Part shown: positions 47,741 through 56,501 of the stretch, piece after piece | Layout of the letters: each line of letters starts with the position of its first letter | Position numbering within the stretch: the first letter of the stretch is position 1 | Assembly: GCA_021521415.1 (NCBI GenBank) | Contig: JAIQDT010010057.1 | Location: forward strand, 1 to 64,000 | Direction: 5' to 3' | Origin: Bidens hawaiensis | Lineage: Eukaryota; Streptophyta; Magnoliopsida; Asterales; Asteraceae | DNA length: 64,000 nt | The notes under the pieces: generated by a model | The model's input: the letters and a program-made list of their open reading frames with translations, nothing else | Told to the model about the DNA's origin: nothing | Databases searched by the model: none | Made by a program: the position numbers and the translations under genes

Positions 47741-47925
47741 AATTGACATATTCGGATAAAAAAAAGCTTTTGTTTAAGTTCAAGAGAAGACAGTTTCCTG
47801 TTGTAGTTTGGTTTGTAATGATCATCAACAAAAGTCTAGGCCAGTCTCTAGCAAGAGTTGGCATACTTAAAAGATCCGTTTACACATGGTCAACTTTATG
47901 TCGATTTACCAAGAGTGAAGAGTAG
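47740..47925 (+). pseudogene. Pif1-like (Helitron) helicase C-terminal relic
   Basis: FKRRQFPVVVWFVMIINKSLGQSL, then ARVGILKRSVYTWSTLCRF corresponds to the family pattern KRRQFPV.(L/V)...MTINKSQGQSL..VG(I)YL..PVFTHGQLYVALSR (helicase motifs V-VI). The Q of KSQGQ is L, and the segment after VGI is shifted and shortened. A relic, not a working enzyme. Confidence 0.75.
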
Positions 47926-48259
47926 AGACGAACAGAAAATAAATAATTATTTTATATAAGCAAGAGAAAGTTGCAAACAAAGCAAAAAATATTGTTTATA
48001 AGTAAAAATTTGTAGCTTTTGAAGTTTATATTTTAAAGTTTAAAATTTTGTTTGTAAGCATTCTACTATGTAATGTCATTTTTTGTAACTCCATGTCTTT
48101 CAATATTATGTTTTCGTTTGAATATGACTTACAATTATAAATTATATTGCTGTCTTAAAATAAATATTAAAAAAATGTTGTCGTTTGAAATTATATATAC
48201 GTTTACTTGGACGGTTTTTTATATTCTGCTCGTGTAATACACGGGTTAATAACCTAGTG

Positions 48260-49990
48260 TTTTATAAATAAACCTAACATTTTTTTAAAAATAAAATACG
48301 TTTTGTAAAAGCAATTAAAGAAATCATTAAACAAAAATATATAAAAAGAACTTTAAAAAATGTATAATTAATATATAATTAATATGAGAGAGACGGGAAA
48401 AAAGAGAAAAAATGCATTAGAGAATGACATGTGACAAAAAAAACTTTTATTTACTATATAGTATATAGATGTTTTAGAAGTTTAAATCTTTACACATTAC
48501 ACTTTTAAAGTACACACTCTCTCTCTCTTTATATAAATATTCCTTAAACAACATCAGGAGTATACAAAGTGATGTTCCCACTCAAGTCGTGAGGGTTCAG
48601 GTCTCACGGTGGACAAACTGTAAATTTAGTAGTATCAATAGGCATATGTGAGTTGGTTGTTCTAACAACTTAAAGCACTGCATATATGTTTCTGGCGGTG
48701 CAACCCCAAATGTTGTGAGCCTGTGATGCCATATTTTCTCCTTATTCCAACTATATCCAAGAAATGACGATGTTGATAAGGATGCTTATCTAAGAAGTAC
48801 GGCATGATAAAATGATCATATAACAAGAACTTACGCCGTTGACAAAACAGCGATAAAAAGACCATCAGAATGTGATTCTACTAGACTCACTATTGTATCG
48901 CATGTCATTGAGATAGTATTATTACTCATTATAAATATGAAGTAGATAATTTGTTTAACATGATGGAGAGTTAATTCAATTTATATGCACACTCTCCCCT
49001 CATCACCGATGCATGACGACAAATAGCATTGGTGTATACGTCTATGGACACATGCATGATGCATGCTGTAATTACCTAAACAAACATTATATAGTAGTAT
49101 TAATTTATCTTTCTATATAAAAATGGATGAAAATATCAAAATATAGTAAAATGAGTAAATGAATTAGTAATATTGTTTTATTTTATTTTTTTAAATTCAA
49201 AATAGGCAAATTGACCAAAATAACTCCCAAATGGGCATATAGTAACATGACCAATCACGCTTTGGCATATATAAGCCGCTTAGGCACCATTAGACACAAA
49301 ATGAACCACAGAGCCGCCAGCACGTAATATTATGTAAAAATAACTTGTCAATATTAAATCTGGAAACTAGTCCTTTTTAGGCGTTTTTGGAACTAACAAG
49401 GCAAAGAGAGTGCCATATCGTTAGTGTGTGGGATCCAAAGGAAACTAATCGCACAACTTCTTAGGCTTCTTCGGAAACTGTCTAGGCTAAGCCAGTGTGA
49501 GATTATCAGCGCGTGGGATACAAACGAGCTTAGACATGCGTCTTTATTCGTCTTTGAAAATTCTCGGTACATTCATAGCCTTTTCATCGTCATTTAGGCT
49601 CCTCTATAGCCTCAGCGTCACACACGTTAGAATATCATTTTAGCACGTTATTCTTACATTATATTTCGTGTTGGCCTATTTAGCGTCTAAGATGCTTATG
49701 TATCAATACATGATTGGTATGCATGTTTTAAAGAAAAATAATAATAGTTTCATGCATATGTTAAGAATCTTTTTATTCAATTCGCTTATATTAGAAAATT
49801 TATCTTTATTTTAACATCTAATCATATACATTGCACACATACGGAATCATTATTTCTTATGGTATTTTGTACCATTTCTTTGTTTGTCACTGGGAAATAT
49901 CATGAACTCCCAAGTCTCAACCCTTTAACAAAATTTATCATAAATTTTACTATATTTGACATTGTGTACGTGATTTCTTAAAAGAATGGA
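48260..49990. other. Gene-free AT-rich DNA
   Basis: No coding or structured feature is supported. A B-box-like GGGTTCAGGTCTCAC at 48593-48607 is isolated. Confidence 0.5.
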
Positions 49991-49997
49991 CAAATGA

Positions 49998-50222
49998 TAT
50001 CTGGTATGGTACTGGTATCGAACCGGTACCGAATTAGGTATCGTCAGTATCAATTCAATATCGACTTTTTAAGGTTTCAGGATTGGTATGGTATCTATAT
50101 TTTCCCAATTTTTGCCTTTATTATCGGTACCGTACCGATATTGTACCATACCAAGTAATTTCGGTAACGGTACCAATTTTTTGAGATTTTCAGTACCGAT
50201 TACCGAACCAAGCACATCCCTA
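49998..50222. repeat. Second GGTACC-word array
   Basis: Same word composition as 30800-31070 (GGTATCGAACCGGTACCG, CGGTACCGTACCGATA). It ends at CCGAACCAAGCACATCCCTAA, an edge similar to other word arrays in the window. Confidence 0.75.
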
Positions 50223-50904
50223 ATTTCTCATCAAAAGGATTAACAACAGTGGCGGACCTAGGAAATTTTCTCATAGGGGTCGGAGTTTTTTTGGGTGAGT
50301 ACTCAGTTATATAAATACATTTTTTTGGTTTGACTCAGTCGTCTGGTTGGGTCAAATCGGCATGTAATATTTCATTGGTCTAGTTTGGTCATTCAGGTCA
50401 GGCCAAATCGGATCTGGTCATATAATCTTTTATTTACATTTTAAGTAGAAAATGGTTTCTATTAGCGAGATCTAAAGAAAGATTATCCAATTCAACAAAT
50501 CCGAGAGTCTTTGAAGATGATCCTTGATGGTCTTCTACTTTTTTTCTTATTGAGAAATTCTTTCATTAAGAGATTCATTATTCATTATTCTTTCTTCCTA
50601 ACAAAGTTAACAAGCTAAAATCAAACATAAATACCATCAAGTGATCAAACAAAAACTCTCAAAAATTAGACTTGGGTTAGGTAGTGGGTTAAAAAAATGA
50701 GTATAGTTTGAATGAATTGGGTTTTGGGCTTAAAAAATGGTTAGACTTGGGTTGGGTATTAAACTATTGAACTTAAAAATTGGTAATAAATTCAAATTTA
50801 TTATTTATATTATATTTATATAATTATATTTTTAAAAGTTCTTATTTTATTTTTTATCTGGGTCATTCTCAAACTTTCATGGAGATTCTCTCGAAATTCC
50901 ACAT

Positions 50905-51629
50905 CAGGCCCGGCCTTGAAGGTGTGCGAGCCGAACTTTTAGCCGGGGCACTTTTCTTACGAGAACAAAAAATTTTATATGTATATTTAAAAAATAATTC
51001 TTATGCATTATCATTGGAATTTGATCCCTCATAAAATTATCAGGCCTAGACAAATTTTTATTTTAAATCCATTGGTTAAAATTTCGGTTATTAGGCTCAA
51101 ACCTAAATAAAAAAATCAATAATAAAAAAAATTAATAATCAGTTAAAAAATAAAAGAAAATATCGATAAAAATAAGGCCTCTTGCAACTCTTCATCGTTT
51201 TCGTTCCCCCTTCCAAGTTGCAGCCATCTTTCTTTAGTTCTCTGCTGCCAGTCGCCGCCATCTCCAGCAATCCACCACTACCGGTGCCACCAAGCAGAAC
51301 GCTCGCCACCGCCATACCAACTCAGTGACTCACCAGGGTATGATGTTAAGTTTTAACTGGTTGATTATTTAATTTTATGGTTGGTCGAAAGATTGGATAT
51401 TTGGATAATATAAACTACGAATAGGTGATCAAACAATTTGTTGTCAAGAATACTAGAAGAGTTTCACGTATCATCGATTAGCAGTTAGCTATTATTATAT
51501 GCTATTTTTATTGTTATAACGTTGATACCGTTTAAAAAAATTAGCTTATATATTTCGCTACTCGTTAGGGTCTATGGGCCTTCTAAATTCAGCTCGGCCA
51601 CGATATTAAAATTCTCGAAGACGGCCCTG
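50905..51629. mobile_element. hAT-like non-autonomous element (candidate)
   Basis: Imperfect terminal inverted repeats, CAGGCCCGGCCTTGA at the left and CAGGGCCGTCTTCGA (inverted) at the right, followed on both sides by GCGAGCCGAA/GGCCGAGCTGAA-like words. The flanking 8-mers TTCCACAT and TTTCATAG do not match well, so a target duplication is not confirmed. Confidence 0.45.
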
Positions 51630-51974
51630 TTTCATAGGAATCGGTGTCAAAATTTTGCAGGGATCGATCGGGATTTTTAGACCATATTAATACCAAAAAG
51701 AAAAATTAACAAGATCCACGAATGATTAACAACTAATAAACCACTATTTGTTTGAAATAAACATAAACAAGCAATAAGAAATATAAACAAACGTTAATGA
51801 TGAACACATTATATGTTAATGACCATAATTGAACGAACATGATCTTTATTCATGTTCATATCTACTTAATCAAACAAAACTCTTTATTTATTCACGTTTG
51901 CTCATTTATTAAATGAGAAAACATAAAAGTATTGGGAAAATTCCTAAAATAGTCACTTTTAGTGAGAGAAGTCT

Positions 51975-53262
51975 CAAAATAGCATTTTTTTCCTTAAAAT
52001 CTTCTATAATTTGGAGTGTCAAGACTCATTGAGAAAAGATAAAAATAAAGATGAGATTTCGAAAGAAAGTCAGGTAAAAGACGAGATTTGGGGAAATAAT
52101 GTCGGTAAAGTCTAAATTATTTGTAATCTTGGAGTAAAAGTTCAAATTTTTCAAAAACTTTTTTACTAAAAAAAAACCGTCTTGAGAGACTATTTTTTAT
52201 GTTTCCTACATTTCCCATCCAAATTTTCAAATTCTTGAAAAATTATATTTTTTACAATTATACCCCTCAACCACCATCACCACCTTGAACCACCACCATC
52301 ATCGACGCCGTCGGCCCCACCCCATCACCACCACCGTCACTACCACCATAGCCGCCTCCACCACCGCTGCACCATAGCCGCTGCACTAAAACCGAATGAC
52401 GTTACTGCACCCAAACTCACCGGAACTCCTAACAGGTGACTCTGTTTATCATGCAAAAACGATTGTTAGAAGGCTATTTCGACTGAAAATTAAAAAGAAA
52501 ATAAAATAAAAGATTATTTACTCCATAAATTTGTCACGTAAACAAATAACATAGTTTTTTAAATTTATTTTGTTAATATATGATTGAGATGGGATACAAT
52601 AAATCCTAAAGCAATAAAGATAATAATCCGCTGGTAAATTAAATAAACAAAAATCAACAGAGGGTTTGATCTTCAAAGGATACTGGGAGCTTAACCTGAT
52701 CGAGTGGGGGTGCGATTAAACAGCGGAAGAGTATCGCAGGTTTCAGCAGAAGTGTAGGAGGAGAAAAAGATGGATGGCTATTTAAGCAATAATAACATTT
52801 AATTCGTGGCCGGAAAAATCTGTTAGGAGTTCCGGTGAGTGTGGGTGCAGTGACGTCATTCGGTTTTGGTGCAGCGGTGGTGGAGGCGGCTATGGTGGTA
52901 GTGACGGTGGTGGTGATGGGGTGGGGCCGACGGCGTTGGTGATGGTGGTGGTTCAAGGTGGTTGAAGGGTATAATTGTAAAAAATATAATTTTTCAAGAA
53001 TTTGAAAATTTGGACGGGAAAGGTAGGAAACTTAAAAAAAAATATAATTTCTCAAGACGGTTTTTTTGAGTAAAAAAGTTTTTGAAAAATTTGAACTTTT
53101 GCTCCAAGATTACAAATAATTTGGACTTTACCGACATTATTTCCCCAAATCTCATCTTTTATCTGACTTTCTTTCGAAATCTCGTCTTTATTTTTATCTT
53201 TTCTCAACGTGTATTGAAACTTCAAATTATAAAATATTTTGGGGGAAAAAAGTGTTATTTTA
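51975..53262. repeat. Large inverted repeat, arms ~450 bp, loop 384 bp
   Basis: 51975-52435 is complementary to 52820-53262. Landmarks in both arms, inverted, are CCAAATTTTCAAATTCTTG, ACCACCACCGTCACTACCA, CGCCGTCGGCCCCACCCC and GGAACTCCTAACAG. By eye most of the arm exceeds 90% identity. The loop has no homology between its halves. A 100-codon His/Thr/Pro open frame on the minus strand (52956-52654) spans loop and arm and is probably not a gene. It may be a Mutator-type or foldback element; no clear TSD seen. Confidence 0.85.
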
Positions 53263-53362
53263 GAAATCCATGAAATGAAACTGTTTACCAAACTTTTATA
53301 TATAAAAAAGAGAGAAACTGTTTGATTTCACGAGTTTTACAAGAACCCGATTCCTTACCAAA

Positions 53363-53488
53363 ATGCTTCCATTTTCTTCCTTTCCACTAATACTCTCATT
53401 CTCATTCTCATTCTCATTCTTCTTCCATTTGCGTGATTTAAACACAAAATCATCTCATTCCAACAACAATAATATCGTCAATGAGTAA
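53363..53488 (+). promoter_or_regulatory. Upstream ORF overlapping the CML start, with CTCATT microsatellite
   Basis: ATG at 53363 opens MLPFSSFPLILSFSFSFSFF and further, in a different frame from the main ATG at 53481. The (CTCATT)n tract at about 53393-53420 encodes the Ser-Phe pairs. In spliced RNA this frame runs past the main start and stops in exon 2. Confidence 0.45.
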
Positions 53489-54082
53489 GTAAACTTATAC
53501 CAATTTCAGTTTGCGTAATTTGATTGTGATCGTTATCGTTATTGTTTTGTTATTTACTTCGATCGTTACGTAACTTAAGTTTACGACCATGCTAGAATTA
53601 GAAGTTTAGAACATTAACATATTTGAATTTTGAAGTTTTCGGTTTGGAACTGGGCAGCTCGTTTATTATTTATTAATTAATTTCTTTTAGGTTTTAATAT
53701 ATTTTAAGAAAGCCTAAACTTAGCTCGAGCTCGTATAGTTCTTTGCTCGGTTGTGCGATGTGGAATTAACACATAGAAGTCCAAAAGAGGTCAAACTTAA
53801 AAACAAAAGACTCCTTAAGGCTTGACGAGCCTAAACGAGCTTCTTGTACAAGGCTCGAGCTCAAGCTTGAAAAGGCTAGGCTCGATTCGAGCTTTTTATT
53901 GATCCGATCTTGAGTAGCTCGCGAGCGGCTTGGCTCAGTTTGTTTGCACCTTTGATTAGAATGCAGTTATTGGTTTAAAACTTTGCCCTAATCTGCATAA
54001 ATCAACACAGAAAATACATGCTTAATTCATTTTGCACTTATTGCTAGTGATTTGAATTTTTATTGTTGAGAACTAGCTTGCC

Positions 54083-54133
<51 letters not shown>

Positions 54134-56381
54134 CTTAAGGTTATGATCATGTTGGAGATATAATGCCAAATAATCAAAGTAGGCAATTATTGGTTTACAT
54201 TTATGCACTAATATCTGATACATACCAGAGAATTCAGTTACTTCCAATATTATCACCAACACAAGTGAATTACATGTTTGATATCTTTTGAAGGTACGTC
54301 CCGTCCACGCCCGTCTCTCAAGTCATTATCCAACAGATTTGGAGGCATTCTGCGTTGCTGCAACTCGACAGACAAGTATGAGAGGTTGGACAGTGAGCTT
54401 GAGAGGAAAATGATGGAGGCCAAACAAAGAAGTGCACAAAGAGATAACAAAATTAAGTCCATCAATAGCATAATTCTGCGGTTTCCTCAGTTTCGACAGG
54501 GTTTGGAAGAGATTAGAGGCGTTTTTCGACAGAACGGTTAGTTTAACAGGATTTTGTTTTCCACCTTCTTTTGCTTGTTTAGTTGTTAATGCTTTCATTT
54601 TGTGGATCCTGTTTATATGGTGTGCAAAGAATTAAATATGTGATAGGTGTTAATAGGTTGTTTATAGACTTATGAAGTAGATGATGATCAGTTGATTCGA
54701 GTTAGCTAACTCTAAGATATCTTAATAGTTTGTTTTTCTTAAGACAACTCCTTGCTTGTTTCTCAATGTATGACTATGTTGACCCTAGCTAGTAAAAGAT
54801 CAGATTAAACAAGTTTGTTAAAAAAAGAACACATGGAGGTCTCAGGTTCAAGTCTAGCTTCCACTGGTTTTTCTGTAGGGGTGTGCATACTGCATGAAAC
54901 AAAAATAACTGAACCGATACCAAAATAACTGAACCCAAACAAAAACCAACGGTTTGGTATAATGTTTTTGTGAAAACGAAACTTCTGGTTCGATTTTGGT
55001 TTTGCATGTAATTAAAACCGAACCTAGTTTATGGGTTTTCAAATTTTTACATTTAACTTTAAGTAATTTATAAGAATTTAGTGAATAGTTTAACCCAAAT
55101 GTATAATAATCAATTATTTATTAATTAACAAAAACACTTTGGCCCAAATTCATTAGTTTGAGCCAATTTTTTTTTCTAGCCCAAAAATTTAATACCCAAA
55201 TGGCATAACCAAAAAAGCCGAAACTGAAACCGAGAAAAGCGAAAACCGGAAAAACTGAAACCGAACAAATTTCAAAATCTCAAAAACCAAATTTCATTGG
55301 GTAGCAGGGTATTGATGGGGTCCAGTGAGTTTTAAACGGATTCTCACGAGTATACGCACTTTGTTGTTGGTTCCCCTTCTATGTAGTTATTGCCTTATTT
55401 TAGTATAGTGCTAATATATACTTATTGATATCTAATAAAACCATATACTACGCCCGAGTTTATTCTTGGTTATTATTGTGGTGTAAAAACTGGTTTACTT
55501 TTATTTCTCCTCACATTTCCTTTCTCATTCAGATGTCGATTCAAATGGAATTATTGACCGTGAGGAGCTAACAAAATGCTTACAAAAACTGCAATTTGAC
55601 TGCACAGAACAGGAAATTAATGACCTTTTCGAGTCTTGTGACTTGGGCAAGAACAAAGGCATGAAATTTAATGAGTTTGTAGTTGTATTGTGCCTTATTT
55701 ACCTCCTTGGTGGTACTTTATCATCAAACCACACGGTAACCACAACATTCTTCATTCTTTTAACTGTTTCCTAAGCAAAATTTAATAAAAGAAAATTTTG
55801 TTTTAGGCAACAACAATGGGATCTCCAGAACTTAAAGCAACATTTGATTCCATTATTGACGCGTTCTCGTTTCTTGATAAAAATGGTGATGGGAAGCTCG
55901 ACAAGAAGGACGTAATCAAATCTATGAATGATGATTTCCCTAAGGAGAAATCTCCTACTCACATTACCATGAGTCGATTCAGTAATCTCCTAACTTTAAC
56001 TGCTAAAATGAAAGGCTTAACGGTCTAAATTCGTATGCAAAATGCATAAAACCTCCTATACTTTCTGCAATCCTATTTGATACATTAACCATCTACAATA
56101 TTTAATAAAAGCAAAAGTCAAACCGACCTGTTTTGACTCCGCTAAAACTTGCGCATTTGACCTGAACTTGTTTTTAACGTTCCCCGACCTGCCCATTTTA
56201 CTACCTTTATGCTAAACATCTGTTATGCTAAATGCCATTTTAACCATATTCATTTTACATAAATGCAGAAGAAATGGACTGGAACAAGGATGGGAAAGTC
56301 GGGTTCAGGGAATTCCTCTTCTCTCTGGTGAACTGGGTCGGGATTGACTCGAATGACGATGTCCACATCACAACAATCTAA
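53481..56381 (+). CDS. Calmodulin-like EF-hand protein of the CML21/CML22 type
   Basis: Exons are 53481-53484 (ATGA only), 54294-54536, 55533-55735, 55807-55981 and 56269-56381, giving 245 residues. The upstream ATG at 53363 would splice out of frame, so the four-base first coding exon is preferred. The conserved N-terminal block is ERLDSELERKMMEAKQRSA...INSIILRFPQ. EF-hand 1 at 83-94 (DVDSNGIIDREE), 3 at 174-185 (DKNGDGKLDKKD, Asp at position 12) and 4 at 212-223 (DWNKDGKVGFRE) look able to bind calcium. EF-hand 2 at 119-130 (DLGKNKGMKFNE) has Gly at position 3 and is probably weak. The tail NWVGIDSNDDVHITTI is family-like. Role: cytosolic calcium sensing, partner unknown. Confidence 0.85.
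53700..53945. repeat. GAGCTCG-word array in CML intron 1
   Basis: Dense in GCTCGAGCTC, AGCTTG and GAGCTCG words. Ends GGCTCAGTTTGTTTGCACCTTTG, an edge seen (inverted) as GGTGCAAAC at word arrays elsewhere. Confidence 0.65.
54088..54132 (+). repeat. (TTA)n microsatellite, about 15 units
   Basis: Uninterrupted TTA trinucleotides within intron 1 of the CML gene. Confidence 0.95.
54884..55310. repeat. AACCGAA/GGTTTCGG-word array in CML intron 2
   Basis: Starts AGGGGTGTGCATACTGC, then repeats AACTGAACC, AAACCGAA and GAAACCGA words at both ends with an AT-rich middle. Same general class as the GGTACC and TATCCG arrays. Confidence 0.65.
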
Positions 56382-56501
56382 AATCAAAAATGGTAACAAC
56401 TAACATTGTAATATATACTTAAATCTTTACATATTTGCAGCATACAACTTTGTGACACTCTTATTCTGTTCTTCATATGCCTGAAAAATGTGTAATTAAA
56501 A

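Larger units (their letters stand above)
45441..48257 (+). mobile_element. Helitron 3 with Pif1 helicase relic and duplicated 5' end
   Basis: The 3' terminus is CTCGTGTAATACACGGG (CGTGT/ACACG hairpin), TTAATAAC, CTAG at 48254-48257, then T. The 5' start ATCTATAT occurs twice (TC at 45441 and 45574), each followed by TTAAAGAAATT, and the ~133 bp between is a tandem copy. The helicase relic at 47740-47925 is on the same strand near the 3' end, as expected for a RepHel ORF. Confidence 0.65.

Noticed and set aside
48585..48640. Possible SINE or tRNA (GGGTTCAGGTCTCAC B-box-like)
   Set aside because: No matching A box or cloverleaf, and no tail; a similar word at 54848 is also isolated.
50240..50290. 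GTGGCGGACCTAGG, resembling common plant hAT ends
   Set aside because: Only one end is visible; no partner terminus or TSD was found, so no element is called.
52654..52956. 100-codon His/Thr/Pro open frame
   Set aside because: Spans an inverted-repeat arm and its loop, with no conserved domain; more likely repeat-derived.
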